Of a stretch of 64,000 bases of DNA, positions 43,830 through 54,501 are shown in pieces. This DNA comes from Blautia sp. GTDB lineage: Bacteria > Bacillota > Clostridia > Lachnospirales > Lachnospiraceae. The translations under genes and the position numbers were made by a program. Within the stretch, counting starts at the first letter, position 1. Each line of letters opens with the position of its first letter. The notes beneath the pieces are model-generated. The model was given only the letters and a program-made list of their open reading frames with translations, was not told the origin of the DNA and did not search any database. The stretch is taken from assembly GCA_022769545.1 (NCBI GenBank), contig JALEJS010000025.1, positions 1 through 64,000 on the forward strand. The letters are read 5' to 3'.

Positions 43830-45391
43830 CCCCGGGCACCTTTCTCTTCCTCATGATATTCCTTTTCTGTATTCACATTCCATATTACAGATTTGTCTGA
43901 TTTTCCGGATAAAAGCGCTTTTACCGCCTCCATCGCTGTGATCATGGAATGATCCATATTGTTGTATCTGTGCTGACCGTTTCTGCCAATACAGTACAGA
44001 TTATCGATTCCGTTCAGCCACTCTTCCAGCTTTGCAATGTTTTCGTAAGTGTCAAAATAGGCCGGATAAGCTTTCTTTACTCTCTCACAATGGTAATCCA
44101 GAATCTTTACATCTTTTTCCAAAACTCCCATCTTTATCAGCTCTCTCTGCCCGAATTCCTTCCATTCTTCATCCTTCATGTTCCAGAATTCATCATTTTC
44201 ACTGCAGAAATACTCCAGTCCCATCCATACCGTATCTTCCGGACATTTCACCATATATGGAGACCAGTTGTTAAAAATCTGTATTCTTCCCAGTTTTACA
44301 TCCCTGTTCTGAACATAGATCCAGCAATCCGGAACGATATCTCCCAGCGTTTTTATCGCCGTTTTATTCCGGATTTTCAGCTTGCTCACCAAAAGTCCCA
44401 CCGTGACAAAGTCACGATAAGGCAAGCCCTGCGCAATCTGCCTCACAGAATCCGGAGCTGTCTCCATGCCATTGACCAGATCCTTCAGAGGCATACTCGA
44501 AAAAACCGCATCGGCCATTTCCTCAAATGCTGCGCCATCTGCAACGCCGGAGACACCTGTCACCTTCCTCTGATCCAGAATCAGTCTGCGCACCTCACAG
44601 CCGGTCCGGATTTTTCCGCCCATCCTGCAAAATCGTCCGGCCACCTCTTCCCAGAGCTGACCCGGTCCATATTTTGGATAATAAAAGGATTCGATCAGTG
44701 AAGTTTCCACCTGCCTTTTCTCTTTCCAGACCATTTTTCCGAATATATCTTTCAAAACCGCCAGAACAGACAGACCTTTTACTCTCTGTGCACCCCAGTC
44801 CGGAGAGATTTCCCTCGGATGGCGTCCCCAGAGTTTTTCCGTATAGCCTTCAAAAAACATACTGTACAGTTTTTTTCCAAAACGATTGATATAAAAATCC
44901 TCCAGACTGTTTTCCTGTCTGGGGAACGCAGCCGCTTGCAGATAGCTGAGTCCTACATGAATCGTGGAGATCATACCAAGATTCCTGATTGTGGTCATAT
45001 TCATTTTCACAGGATAATCAAAAAAATTTCCGCCATAATAAATCCTGGAAATTCTTTTTCTTTTCAAAAATACCGTTTCCTCTTTTTCCGGATCCGGTCC
45101 GCCTTCCTCGAGCTCAGCCGGCCGCCCAAGAATCCGGTCATCATAGGCAGGCGCTCCCTGGACCGGAAGAATTTCCTTCCACCACTCCATCACTTCCGCA
45201 TTTTTGGAAAAGAAGCGATGTCCGCCAATATCCATCCTGTTCCCATTACAGCAGATGGTTCTGGAGATACCGCCGATTTCATGACTCGCCTCCAGAATTG
45301 TGACCTCATACTGATCTGTCTGTTTCAAAAGTTCATATCCCGCAGTCAGACCTGCCGGTCCGGCTCCGATAATCAATATTTTCTTTTTCAT
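43826..45391 (-). CDS. FAD-dependent oxidoreductase, UDP-galactopyranose-mutase/protoporphyrinogen-oxidase-like
   Basis: A 521-residue flavoprotein. The N-terminal dinucleotide motif [17 protein letters not shown] and [11 protein letters not shown] belong to the amine-oxidase/UGM superfamily. The ATG at 45391 overlaps the GT2 stop by 4 bases; a longer frame exists but is an extension through the GT2 gene. Members in glycan operons act on nucleotide- or lipid-linked sugars, for example ring contraction, and a redox-neutral flavin role would fit. Substrate unproven. Confidence 0.85.
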   Translation of the reverse strand: MKKKILIIGAGPAGLTAGYELLKQTDQYEVTILEASHEIGGISRTICCNGNRMDIGGHRFFSKNAEVMEWWKEILPVQGAPAYDDRILGRPAELEEGGPDPEKEETVFLKRKRISRIYYGGNFFDYPVKMNMTTIRNLGMISTIHVGLSYLQAAAFPRQENSLEDFYINRFGKKLYSMFFEGYTEKLWGRHPREISPDWGAQRVKGLSVLAVLKDIFGKMVWKEKRQVETSLIESFYYPKYGPGQLWEEVAGRFCRMGGKIRTGCEVRRLILDQRKVTGVSGVADGAAFEEMADAVFSSMPLKDLVNGMETAPDSVRQIAQGLPYRDFVTVGLLVSKLKIRNKTAIKTLGDIVPDCWIYVQNRDVKLGRIQIFNNWSPYMVKCPEDTVWMGLEYFCSENDEFWNMKDEEWKEFGQRELIKMGVLEKDVKILDYHCERVKKAYPAYFDTYENIAKLEEWLNGIDNLYCIGRNGQHRYNNMDHSMITAMEAVKALLSGKSDKSVIWNVNTEKEYHEEEKGARG

Positions 45392-46356
45392 GTTTGATTT
45401 TCCTTGTCCATCTCTTCTGTATACTCTGCAATAATATACCGGGGCCGTGCCTTTGTTTCCAGATACATTTTTCCTATATATTCCCCGATAATTCCAATAC
45501 AAACAAGCTGCACACCACCCAGAAAGCAGGTGATACTTGCAAGGGAGGCCCATCCTGCGACAGAATTTCCCGTGAGCGCGGCATAGATCGCCCACAAAAT
45601 TCCAATGGCACTGAGCAAAGCAACCACAAATCCCAGCGTCGTGATCAGACGAATCGGTTTTACGGAAAAACTGGTAATTCCGTCAAACGCAAGGGACAGC
45701 ATTTTCCGCAGCGGATAATGGCTCTGGCCGGCGATCCGCTCCGTACGTTCATAATAAACGCAGGTGCTCTTAAATCCCACCAGCGGAAACATTCCGCGCA
45801 GGAAAATATTGACTTCCTTAAAATTTGCAAATTCCTTCAAAACCTTTGAAGAAACAAGCCGGTAATCTGCATGGTTATACACGATCTCTGCTCCCAGAAC
45901 ATTCAGTAATCTGTAATATCCCTGTGCAGTCGTTCTCTTAAAAAACGAATCTTTCTTCCGGCTGCTCCGCACTCCATATACAACCTCTGCTCCATCCAGA
46001 TATTCATCCAGCATCTGATCCATGGCATGGATATCATCCTGTCCGTCACAGTCAATGCTGATTGTAATATCACATTTGTCCTTTGCTTCCATAAGTCCCG
46101 CCAGAAGAGCATTCTGATGGCCCCGATTCCGGCTGAGAGAAATCCCCTGGAAAACAGGATTGTCTGCTGACAGCTTCTGAATGATCTCCCATGTAGCATC
46201 TTTGCTGCCGTCATTCACAAAAAGGACACGGCTGTCCTCACGAATCTTTTTTCTTTCCATCAGACTTTTTATTTTCTCCAGAAACAATGGTGCTGTGATC
46301 GGCAGCACTGCCTCTTCATTGTAACACGGAATAACAATATACAATCTCGGTACCAT
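45388..46356 (-). CDS. Polyprenyl-phosphate glycosyltransferase, GT2 (DPM1/GtrB-like)
   Basis: A 322-residue enzyme. The GT2 catalytic domain (about 1-230) shows [12 protein letters not shown], the DGSKD motif ([15 protein letters not shown]), and [10 protein letters not shown] with the metal-binding aspartates. Two C-terminal membrane helices (about 232-295) are as in GtrB/YkcC-type polyprenyl-phosphate sugar synthases. It should move a hexose from a nucleotide sugar to undecaprenyl phosphate, feeding the two GT-C enzymes downstream. First gene of the operon, with its own promoter. Confidence 0.92.
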   Translation of the reverse strand: MVPRLYIVIPCYNEEAVLPITAPLFLEKIKSLMERKKIREDSRVLFVNDGSKDATWEIIQKLSADNPVFQGISLSRNRGHQNALLAGLMEAKDKCDITISIDCDGQDDIHAMDQMLDEYLDGAEVVYGVRSSRKKDSFFKRTTAQGYYRLLNVLGAEIVYNHADYRLVSSKVLKEFANFKEVNIFLRGMFPLVGFKSTCVYYERTERIAGQSHYPLRKMLSLAFDGITSFSVKPIRLITTLGFVVALLSAIGILWAIYAALTGNSVAGWASLASITCFLGGVQLVCIGIIGEYIGKMYLETKARPRYIIAEYTEEMDKENQT

Positions 46357-46413
46357 GCTTTTTCTCCATACATCTTTTCCGTTTTTTCCGTAACAGAAAG
46401 TAATTCCATTCAG

Positions 46414-46442
46414 AGCATAAATAGTTACCGGATATTTGTCAA
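46414..46442 (-). promoter_or_regulatory. Promoter of the glycosylation operon
   Basis: Minus strand TTGACA (46442-46437), 17-base spacer, TATGCT (46419-46414). Confidence 0.8.
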
Positions 46443-46477
46443 GATGCTTCTAATACAATATCTCCTTCTGTTTTCCC

Positions 46478-46508
46478 GGCAGCAGAGGTTTCCTGCCTGG
46501 CTGCTGCC
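46478..46508 (-). terminator. Hairpin after the large hybrid kinase gene
   Basis: GGCAGCAG (46478-46485) pairs with CTGCTGCC (46501-46508) around a 15-base loop. Neither side has a good U-run, so its function as a terminator is uncertain. Confidence 0.4.
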
Positions 46509-46577
46509 CTGTGACTGAATCACATTCGAAAACATCCGGAGATATTCTATATCCTGTATAAATTCCATGTGTCCGGA

Positions 46578-49500
46578 TTACCGCTTCTTCCGGATCCATT
46601 TTTTCAGTATTCTTGCCAGTGTGTTCAGATCAAGCGGCTTGGCAATATGCTCATTCATCCCTACCGTCTTCGCAGCATGCACATCCTCGGCAAATGCATT
46701 TGCCGTCATGGCAATAATCGGAACCTGCCTGCAGTACTCTCTGCCCATGGCACGGATTGCCCTTGTCGCATCATATCCATTCATCTTCGGCATCTGAATA
46801 TCCATAAAAATCATGTCATAATATCCATCTGCACAATCGGCCATTCTGTCGACCGCTTCCATTCCATTTTCTGCACGCTCAACCTCCAATCCTGTCATCT
46901 TCAGGATTTCCATTGCAATCTCCGCGTTCAGATCATTGTCCTCTGCCAGCAGGACACGGCATCCGGACAGATCCATTGCTTCCAGCACAACCATCGGTGT
47001 TTCCTGCACTTCCGGATCTTCCGTTCCCACGAGATTGCTGAAGGTCTTTGCAAGCCTGGAGCGAAACAGCGGCTTGCTGATAAATGCATTTGCACCGGCC
47101 GCGCGGGCCTCCTGTTCAATATCCGACCAGTCATAGGCAGAAATAATGATGATCGGCACATCCTTCCCAACCAATTTCCGGATTTCCCGTGTGGTTGCAA
47201 TTCCGTCCATATCCGGCATTTTCCAGTCGATGATGCAGGCAAAATAGTCTTTCTCCATCTGGTGATGAAGCACAACCTGTCTGACCGCCTCCGTGCCGGC
47301 AGAAACACCGTCTGCTCTCATCCCGAGATCCTGCAGCATTCCGCAGCAGGACTCCAGACTCATCTCATCATCATCTGCCACCAGCACATTCAGATCAATA
47401 AATTTATCATAACGGATCTCCGAAGTATCCTGAAGCCTGAGATAAATCGTTACTGTGAAACGAGAACCTACGCCCTGACTGCTTTCCACTTTGATATCGC
47501 CGCCCATCATGCGGACAATATTACGGCTGATCGACATTCCCAGTCCCGTTCCCTGAATTCTGTGCACCTGTTCATCCTGGGCTCTTGCAAACGGTTCAAA
47601 AATCTGATCCAGAAATTCTTCGCTCATACCGATACCGTTATCTTCCAAAACAAATTCAAAGCATCCGACTTTCGCCTGCATGGACGGTTTTTCTGAAATC
47701 GAAAGCTGAATTTTACCGCCATCCGGCGTAAATTTTACCGCATTTCCCATCAGATTGGTAAAAATCTTCTGGATGCGCAGGCTGTCACCGATTACCGCCT
47801 CATGCTTCACACCGGAAATATTCACTGACAGCTCATGATGATGTGCTTCGATCTGGGAACTGGTCATAGAAAGCAGGTTGTCAATCAGATCCGACAGATT
47901 AAATTCCTCTTCCACCAGGTCCACCTTTCCCGATTCAATTTTGCTCATATCCAGAACTTCATTGATCAGACTCAGCAGGTGTTTGCTCGCCTGTGTGATC
48001 TTCTGCAGGCTGTCCTGCACACGGTCTCTGTCATCCAGGTGCGCCGCGGCAATGGCCGTCATACCTATGATTCCATTCATCGGTGTACGGATATCATGAG
48101 ACATATTGGACAAAAAATCCGTCTTGGCTCTGTTTGCCGCTTCCGCAGCGTCGAATGCTGCCTGAAGAGCCATCTCCTGCTGGCGCTCCCTTTTAATCAG
48201 GTCATCCACATTTCTTGTCCCGACAACTGCCACCAGATTGCCGTCCTTTTCATGGACAAACGACACTCTCGCCTGAAGATAGACGATTCCTTCCTCTGTC
48301 CTTTTCTCATAAGTGAAGGAATAGTCTTTTCCGTCCTCCCGGATGTGATCCAGTGACAGCTTTTCAATGAATTCCCTGCGGCTTGCATCCGAGATCAGTT
48401 CCTGTGAATAGCTGCGAATTCCTCTGGACCAGCAATTGTCATGTCTGCGGAAATATTCTGCAATTGCTATGCCCTCTTCCTCCTCCGCACGATATATCGT
48501 CACCTTGTCCAGATTCGGATCCACGAGAAGTACCGAGTAATACTCTGAACCGAGCCCTTCAATGATCTCACGCTGCATCTCCATCTCTCTGGTCTGTTTC
48601 AGCTGTCGGCGTGTTTCTGCATCCACATCGCGCATACCCAGAATAAATGTGATCGTCCCGTTTTTGTCAACCGTTTTTACCGTATTCATCTCATAATAGG
48701 AAATGATACCGTTCATGCTTCTTCTGTACCCGAGCTTGTATAAGCCAACCTCCGGAACCCGCTCCATCAATACGGAAAGTCCGGTAGATTCCCTTATCCG
48801 GTCACGGTCCTCCGGTACAACAAATATGTCAATATATTTAGACAGAACCGTCTCATAATCCCCCATCGCAAGGAGCTTCTCCAGAAGATCCGGCTTTATG
48901 CCGATTCCGTCTGTCCGATAGAGAGTCATCTTTCCGGTCCCTGCATCAATTTTGAAAAGACTGCTGTATTCCTGACTCAAAGCCTCCGAAACCACAGACT
49001 CCTCCTGCAAAGCTGCATTGACCTTCTCCACTGCGGCCAGCGCTTCCTCCACCTTTCTCTGCTGAGCAAGCTCTGTGTTTTTCTCTTCATTGACATTTTT
49101 GAATCCGATCACAAACTCATTTTTTTCGCGATTTGGCTTGACGAGCTGACACTGAAAATACTGAATCCGGTCATTTCGAAAAACCCGGTAATTAAAGTAA
49201 TAGGTTTTTTTGTCCGACAACAGATCGTTTACACCGGACACAGTGCGAATCCTGTCAAACAGCCTGTGGTCTTCTTCCAGTACATCATTATCGATATAGG
49301 TCTGAATGTTTTTTTCATAATTGCCGACAGCAAACTTCTGACCATAACGGTCATTCATCGTCTGCCCCATACGGTAGCAGATCGCCTCACAGGTATCGGC
49401 ATTAACGGTATAGATATTCTCGTAGGGAATGGCAAGTGCCTGAATCAGATTGTCCTGAAATTCCACCTCTTCTTTTTCTGCCGTGATCCAGCGAAGTGTG

Positions 49501-50441
49501 CAAAGAACCGTACGGTTTTTTCCGTTTTCGCCCTTTTCCACGGGAAAGAAAGAGCAGCGGGTCCATCCTCCGGATCTGGCCAAATATTCCTGCACAATGA
49601 TTTTTTTATCTCCCAGACGCTGATCGAGCGTATCAAAATCTGTAAAGCTGCGCATGAGTGATTTGTGAGGATCACCAACCAGTTCCTCGGTAATATGTCT
49701 GAGTACCTCCCTGGCATCTCCTTTTTCCCCAAGCGTATGATGAATCTTATCGAGCGAAATCAGCTCCTGAAACGTATTTTCTTCCAGATCTATGTAATAA
49801 AGCGCAAAAAACACATTGCTCATCGCGCCGATAATCGCCGTATGCTGTTTCTCTGCTTCGAGAAGTTCCGTGAGATTCTCATTCGTCTCACGCAGCTTCT
49901 GCTGCACCTCCAGGTCTCTGAGTTGTGCACCATGAATGCTCTGTGCTGTGCCGCAGATCGATAACACCACCGGCAAAAGCAGAAGATCCCCTGTATTTCT
50001 GTGCGGATTTTCCATGCAAAGAAAGCCCATGACCGCCCCATTCTCAATCAAAGGGGCTGCCATCAGACCGTCCGCCGCCCGATATTCCAGAATCCGACAT
50101 TCCTTTTCATCTGCTTTATCGCTCCCAGACTTAGCTGAGATAAAGAAATCTCCCTTTTTCTCAAGCACTTCGAACCAAAGCTTCCATTCTTCCGGTGAGA
50201 AATTCTGCTGATCGCCGGTTTGGGCAGAGCCTTCGTCGCGGCACCACGAAAGGATTGTGCCGGCACAGGTATTTTCTGCATTTCCCGGCACCAGATATAC
50301 CCGTTCTGCCTCATAATAGCTGCCCAGATCCGCAAGGATTTGCCTCATTGTCTGTTCGTTTATTAATCTGCCCTGATATTTTTGCAGAAAGCTTTTTATT
50401 GTTTTTTCCTGTCTGGACATTTGCATTGTTTCTTCGTTCAT
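46578..50441 (-). CDS. Large hybrid histidine kinase with two receiver domains
   Basis: A 1287-residue soluble kinase. The ATG at 50441 follows AGAGGTG. The N-terminus is a GAF-like domain (about 20-170), followed by a coiled coil and three PAS-like regions. The H-box is [19 protein letters not shown], the ATPase motifs are DNGIGMS and [18 protein letters not shown], and two receivers follow: one with DDDE and D in [12 protein letters not shown], the other with LAEDNDLN and D in [15 protein letters not shown]. No membrane helix is evident, so it senses a cytoplasmic signal. The last receiver closely resembles that of the kinase at 24393. No response regulator gene is adjacent. Confidence 0.9.
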   Translation of the reverse strand: MNEETMQMSRQEKTIKSFLQKYQGRLINEQTMRQILADLGSYYEAERVYLVPGNAENTCAGTILSWCRDEGSAQTGDQQNFSPEEWKLWFEVLEKKGDFFISAKSGSDKADEKECRILEYRAADGLMAAPLIENGAVMGFLCMENPHRNTGDLLLLPVVLSICGTAQSIHGAQLRDLEVQQKLRETNENLTELLEAEKQHTAIIGAMSNVFFALYYIDLEENTFQELISLDKIHHTLGEKGDAREVLRHITEELVGDPHKSLMRSFTDFDTLDQRLGDKKIIVQEYLARSGGWTRCSFFPVEKGENGKNRTVLCTLRWITAEKEEVEFQDNLIQALAIPYENIYTVNADTCEAICYRMGQTMNDRYGQKFAVGNYEKNIQTYIDNDVLEEDHRLFDRIRTVSGVNDLLSDKKTYYFNYRVFRNDRIQYFQCQLVKPNREKNEFVIGFKNVNEEKNTELAQQRKVEEALAAVEKVNAALQEESVVSEALSQEYSSLFKIDAGTGKMTLYRTDGIGIKPDLLEKLLAMGDYETVLSKYIDIFVVPEDRDRIRESTGLSVLMERVPEVGLYKLGYRRSMNGIISYYEMNTVKTVDKNGTITFILGMRDVDAETRRQLKQTREMEMQREIIEGLGSEYYSVLLVDPNLDKVTIYRAEEEEGIAIAEYFRRHDNCWSRGIRSYSQELISDASRREFIEKLSLDHIREDGKDYSFTYEKRTEEGIVYLQARVSFVHEKDGNLVAVVGTRNVDDLIKRERQQEMALQAAFDAAEAANRAKTDFLSNMSHDIRTPMNGIIGMTAIAAAHLDDRDRVQDSLQKITQASKHLLSLINEVLDMSKIESGKVDLVEEEFNLSDLIDNLLSMTSSQIEAHHHELSVNISGVKHEAVIGDSLRIQKIFTNLMGNAVKFTPDGGKIQLSISEKPSMQAKVGCFEFVLEDNGIGMSEEFLDQIFEPFARAQDEQVHRIQGTGLGMSISRNIVRMMGGDIKVESSQGVGSRFTVTIYLRLQDTSEIRYDKFIDLNVLVADDDEMSLESCCGMLQDLGMRADGVSAGTEAVRQVVLHHQMEKDYFACIIDWKMPDMDGIATTREIRKLVGKDVPIIIISAYDWSDIEQEARAAGANAFISKPLFRSRLAKTFSNLVGTEDPEVQETPMVVLEAMDLSGCRVLLAEDNDLNAEIAMEILKMTGLEVERAENGMEAVDRMADCADGYYDMIFMDIQMPKMNGYDATRAIRAMGREYCRQVPIIAMTANAFAEDVHAAKTVGMNEHIAKPLDLNTLARILKKWIRKKR

Positions 50442-50682
50442 AAAACACCTCTGAAATACGATAACACACTTCTGAAACACTAATTGACAATGGATTTTAT
50501 AAAAGGGAGTCCTGATTAATACTATTTAACCTTGATTCGGCCACAAAAATCAAGAAATTTTGTTGATTTTTTATATTTATTGCCTTTCCATTCCTCCTCT
50601 GGTGCATATGTTGCGTCATCAGAAATTGCATTATTTTTAACAATGTACTTCGTCTGCAACGAGCCGTATGATCGGCACAATC
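50442..50682. other. Intergenic region upstream of the large hybrid kinase gene
   Basis: AT-rich, no gene. AAAAATCAA (50545-50553) and TTGATTTTT (50563-50571) form a 9-bp hairpin that could end the leftward pseudogene transcript. Possible leftward promoter boxes exist but none is convincing. Confidence 0.4.
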
Positions 50683-51406
50683 CTATTCCGTTTCGGCGCT
50701 TTCTCTGTTCAAAGTATAAACTTTATATCCGTTCTTTCCGTTCCGTTTCGTCTCATAAAGAGCCTCGTCGGCATGATGATACAATTCCAGATATGTCTTT
50801 CCATGATCCGGTGCATAGGAAACACCCATACTGACAGACAGTCTTTTTCCCTCCAGTTCCGGAATCTGCAGCTCACGATTCTTTTCCATGAGTTCACGAA
50901 CCTTGGTCTGAATATGATCCGCAGAGTCCACCAGCATCTTCTGCCGCTTCTTTATTCTGCGCACAATTACAAATATCAGAATAAGCGCTGCTGATGTCAT
51001 TGCCAGACATAGGGCAATCTCATAGCAGGTGATAAACTGATACGCACTGCGTGCACTTTTACAGGGAATCGAATAGCAGACAATCCATCCGTTGTAGGAA
51101 AGAGGCGCATATGCCATATACCAGTCATTCTTCCGATGTCAGCTCACCGCCATGCGCCACGCTCTCAGCCACACTTTCCAGATGCTGAAACTGCAGATCC
51201 AGAATTGTCTGAAGGTGATGGTTCTGCCGTTCCACATTATCCATCAGGGCTTTTTTTACATTTCGATCCACATCTTTCTGGACAAAACAGAAAAAAGCAA
51301 GCAGTACCATTGCCGTAAATACCAGAAACGCCACACCACATTTGATGTATAATTTAAAATCCTTCTCATTTTTTATTTTTAAACTCTCATTCATCGACGT
51401 ATTCAT
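50683..51406 (-). pseudogene. Degraded membrane cache-GGDEF diguanylate cyclase
   Basis: Two fragments of one former gene. The upstream part (from about 51406) has an N-terminal membrane helix and the start of a cache sensor, ending at TGA (51125-51127). The second frame begins with the cache end (DWYMAYAPLSYNGWIVCYS), a second membrane helix, then jumps straight to the C-terminal half of a GGDEF domain (GKRLSVSMGVSYAPDHGK, ADEALYETKRNGKNGYKVY). The catalytic GGDEF/GGEEF motif is missing. So there are two internal deletions: one in the cache that shifts frame, one removing the active site. No cyclase activity is expected. Confidence 0.85.
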
Positions 51407-52440
51407 CCCAGAAATAATTTTTTCCATCTTTCTTCTGTTTTCAGAAATCCATACGTTTCTTCATCCTGAAAGCACAGCAGAAGATTCTTTTTTAATTCCG
51501 TCAGGAAAGCTTCATTTTCTTTAAAATCCATATCCGCATAAAGCAAGGATTTCGTAAAACTGTTGATTTCATTTACACTGTCAAGCATTTCTTCCATAAT
51601 CGACAGAACCTTATCCGCATCCTTTTCCAGTGTTGCTATTTCCAGCTGACTGGACACCTCACGATATCTGCCCATTTCAAATAATCTTGCGGTCTCCGAT
51701 TGTTTGTCGGCAAACAAATGTGCTTTTTCAAAATCATTTTCCTGAAGTGCCAGAAGATACAGCCCCTGAAACGTGGCATTTATCCTCTGACAATCCTCAA
51801 ACAACAGCTCTTCATATGCCTGATACGCCTTCTTTTTCTGATTTGTGAAGCTGTAAAGCTGAGCCTGTTTTCTTTTTCTTTCCGGATTTTGTTCTGAAAA
51901 ATAACACAGATATTGCTCTGCCTTCGCATATTCCTTCTTCCTCAGATAATAGCTGTACAGGGAATCGGCACTTCTCTGACGTACCATCTCATCCTTACTT
52001 TCCAGCGCTCTCTGGTACCAGCTGCAGATAATGGAATCATATCTTTCGCCATCCGGTATCTCTTTCATAATTTTTCCGGCATTGAACACCACCGCAATCT
52101 GCCAGAGCAGCATCTCGCAGTCCGGATATTTCTCTATGATCTGCTTCGCCCAGGAAAATGCATCTTCAAAGGACTGTTCTTTTAGCCGCCGGTCAGCCTC
52201 ATCTATAATATCCTTTATCTCCTTTTCCGTCAGTTTCCCGCCAAAAGATAATAGCTCATCCGTGGTAATCCCCAGAAGTCTCGCAATTGGTGCCAACAGC
52301 AGAATATCCGGCATAGAATTTCCATTTTCCCATTTATTAACGGCTGGTGCAGACACGCCCAGCCGTACAGCCATCTCTTCCTGTGTCAGATTTTTTATTT
52401 TCCGATATTTTCGTATCACCTGTCCCAGTTCCATCTCCAA
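51403..52440 (-). CDS. XRE-family regulator with TPR-like helical domain
   Basis: A 345-residue protein. Residues 1-65 are a clear Cro/XRE HTH (LGQVIRKYRKIKNLTQEEMAVRLGVSAPAVNKWENGNSMPDILLLAPIARLLGITTDELL). The rest is all-helical with TPR-like repeats. Such proteins in Firmicutes regulate in response to peptides or metabolic signals. It ends at the start of the GGDEF pseudogene, with a few bases of overlap. Target unknown. Confidence 0.88.
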   Translation of the reverse strand: MEMELGQVIRKYRKIKNLTQEEMAVRLGVSAPAVNKWENGNSMPDILLLAPIARLLGITTDELLSFGGKLTEKEIKDIIDEADRRLKEQSFEDAFSWAKQIIEKYPDCEMLLWQIAVVFNAGKIMKEIPDGERYDSIICSWYQRALESKDEMVRQRSADSLYSYYLRKKEYAKAEQYLCYFSEQNPERKRKQAQLYSFTNQKKKAYQAYEELLFEDCQRINATFQGLYLLALQENDFEKAHLFADKQSETARLFEMGRYREVSSQLEIATLEKDADKVLSIMEEMLDSVNEINSFTKSLLYADMDFKENEAFLTELKKNLLLCFQDEETYGFLKTEERWKKLFLG

Positions 52441-52587
52441 GCCTCCTCATGCATTGGTCTTTGCTAAAACAAGCATACCAGAATAAAAATCATTCCACAA
52501 CTGAATAGATATTAATTATATTTCAAAAAAGTTAACCAGCCTTCATGTGCTGATACAGATCATCAATAAACCGCTTTTGCTTCCGGT

Positions 52588-53439
52588 TTACTTTACTTCT
52601 ACAAGTTCAATTCTGAAGTTCAGTTCCTTTCCGGCCATCTCATGATTGGCATCCAGAGTCACGGTTGTCTCATCTTTCGCTGTGACCTTAACCGGGAATG
52701 GCTGCCCCATTGCATTGGACAGATAAACCTGCTGACCGACTGTCAGATCTTCTGATCCGGGAAGCTGTGCAATCTCAAATGTCATAATGGCATTGGGATC
52801 CGGCATTCCATATGCCTCCTCCGGCATAAGATGAACATCGGTAATCTGACCTGTTTCCATATCTGCCACCGCCGCATCAAATCCTTTTATCATCATACCT
52901 GCGCCGCATACAAACTCCAGAGGTTCTCCCCGATCATATGAGGAATCAAACTGAGTACCGTCATTGAATGTGCCTCTGTAATGTACTCTGCACGTTTTTC
53001 CCACATTTTTTCCTTCCAGAGTGCTGTGGCTGCCGCATCCGCCGCAGGAGTGTCCTTCTCCATGTCCGCCGCATCCATGTTCTCCACAGGAATGTCCTTC
53101 TTCATGGTCATGGTGATGACAGTTTGAACCGGTTGAGATCAGCTCTCCTCTCAGATATGTCTCCACCGCCTCATCCGTGCTGCCTTCTGCGCCTGCAACC
53201 AGTTCGATTCCAGCTTCCGTAAGTGCCGTCTGTGCTCCGCCGCCGATTCCGCCGCAGATCAGGACATCAATGCCTGCTTCCGCAAGAAGACCTGCCAGTG
53301 CACCATGCCCTGTGCCATTGGATCCGATCACTTCACTGGAAACAACTTTATTCTCTTCTACTTCATATACCTTAAAATACTCTGTTCTTCCAAAATGCTG
53401 AAATATTTTTCCATTATCGTATGTAACTGCTATTTTCAT
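52588..53439 (-). CDS. NifX/NifB-like domain fused to SlyD-type FKBP peptidyl-prolyl isomerase
   Basis: A 283-residue fusion. The ATG at 53439 follows GGAGG. Residues 1-104 are a dinitrogenase iron-molybdenum-cofactor-binding (NifX/MTH1175-like) domain (KIAVTYDNGKIFQHFGRTEYFKVY, ICGGIGGGAQTAL). Residues 105-138 are a metal-binding His/Cys linker (CHHHDHEEGHSCGEHGCGGH). Residues 145-283 are an FKBP isomerase with the SlyD insert-in-flap chaperone domain (about 213-262; FDSSYDRGEPLEF, GKELNFRIELVEV). SlyD binds nickel in hydrogenase maturation, so a metal-delivery chaperone is likely. It stands alone on the strand. Confidence 0.9.
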   Translation of the reverse strand: MKIAVTYDNGKIFQHFGRTEYFKVYEVEENKVVSSEVIGSNGTGHGALAGLLAEAGIDVLICGGIGGGAQTALTEAGIELVAGAEGSTDEAVETYLRGELISTGSNCHHHDHEEGHSCGEHGCGGHGEGHSCGGCGSHSTLEGKNVGKTCRVHYRGTFNDGTQFDSSYDRGEPLEFVCGAGMMIKGFDAAVADMETGQITDVHLMPEEAYGMPDPNAIMTFEIAQLPGSEDLTVGQQVYLSNAMGQPFPVKVTAKDETTVTLDANHEMAGKELNFRIELVEVK

Positions 53440-53544
53440 TTTCGATTCCTCCACATGACTGTATTTTTCATATTTTGATTTATCATATCACATATCGGAG
53501 AACTTCTCCACACAAAAATATGTCTGAAAAAACGCGCAAAAAAT

Positions 53545-53565
53545 GCCCAGAGCACTACTCTGGGC
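53545..53565. terminator. Bidirectional terminator downstream of the HAD gene
   Basis: GCCCAGAG (53545-53552) pairs with CTCTGGGC (53558-53565) around CACTA; GTTTTTC follows on the plus strand and ATTTTTTG on the minus strand. Confidence 0.85.
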
Positions 53566-53650
53566 GTTTTTCTGACATTGTTTCATCTTTTCGATCTGAT
53601 GAGCCACATAAAGAGCATTCTTATAACCGCAGAAAAAATACGGAATCTGT

Positions 53651-54295
53651 TTATAAAATCGTAAGAATATCTATCACTTTGCTGACCAGATAATCCGGTC
53701 CTGCCTGCTCGGTAAGTGTTTCAGCTGAAAAGCTGGTTGCGACGCCGATGGCCTTCATTCCACCTGCGTGCGCTGCCTGGATTCCGTTTGGGGCATCCTC
53801 CACAACCATGCATTCTTCCGGTGCAACCCCAATCATCTTTGATCCTTTTAAATAGATTTCCGGATCCGGTTTCTTATTTATGATGTCATCACCGGTGATG
53901 AACGCGTCAAAAATATCCTCACGTGCACCGATGGCACGCAGATTTGCAGATGCTTTCATGTAATCCGATGAAGTACATACGGCAAGTTTGTAACCCCGTT
54001 CTTTTAAGGTGTCAAGCAGTTCGAGAATACGTTCCGGACGTTTTGCCTCATCTGCAACCAGCTGACCATAATATTCATAACAACGTCTCTTCATGGCAAG
54101 ATCATATTTTACACCATATTTCTCGGATACGCCTCCGATATATTTGTCTTCTCCACTGCCGACAAAGGGAATAAAATCCTCCGGTTTTGCATGCACTCCG
54201 AAATCAGCAAGTGCCAGAATGGCACATTTTGCAATCAGTTCTTCTGATTCAATCAAAACACCGTCCATATCAAACAATACTGCCTTATATTTCAT
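53651..54295 (-). CDS. HAD-superfamily phosphatase (beta-phosphoglucomutase-like)
   Basis: A 214-residue subfamily IA HAD hydrolase with a helical cap. Motif I is FDMDGVLIES (nucleophile D9), motif II CTSSDYMKA, the motif III lysine lies in INKKPDPEIY, and motif IV VVEDAPNGIQAAHAGGMK. This motif IV context (EDAPNGIQAA) is shared by beta-phosphoglucomutases and sugar phosphatases. The substrate is not assignable. AAGGAGG precedes the ATG. Confidence 0.9.
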   Translation of the reverse strand: MKYKAVLFDMDGVLIESEELIAKCAILALADFGVHAKPEDFIPFVGSGEDKYIGGVSEKYGVKYDLAMKRRCYEYYGQLVADEAKRPERILELLDTLKERGYKLAVCTSSDYMKASANLRAIGAREDIFDAFITGDDIINKKPDPEIYLKGSKMIGVAPEECMVVEDAPNGIQAAHAGGMKAIGVATSFSAETLTEQAGPDYLVSKVIDILTIL

Positions 54296-54391
54296 TTTTC
54301 CTTTTCCTCCTTCTCAATTTTTTAAGAACTGCCATTTTCCGTGTTCATTATAGCAATCGGTGCCGGTCACTGTAAACACCTTCATACCAAA

Positions 54392-54432
54392 AAAATAGCT
54401 AAAACCAGTTTCATCCTGATTTTAGCTATTTT
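54392..54432. terminator. Terminator of the sodium:solute symporter gene
   Basis: AAAATAGCTAAAA (54392-54404) is complementary to TTTTAGCTATTTT (54420-54432), a 13-bp AT-rich stem; on the minus strand a run of seven T follows. Confidence 0.8.
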
Positions 54433-54501
54433 CTATAAAAGTCCTGGACAGCAGCCATGTGACAGAGCATGCCTGCATGCGCAGACACATGGATATTTAC
54501 A

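Noticed and set aside
45392-45595. 68-codon N-terminal extension of the FAD protein
   Set aside because: It overlaps the GT2 coding end and lacks an RBS; the FAD-binding motif begins right after ATG 45391.
46569-47696. 375-codon plus-strand frame opposite the large kinase
   Set aside because: It lies antisense to receiver and ATPase domains and has no family features.
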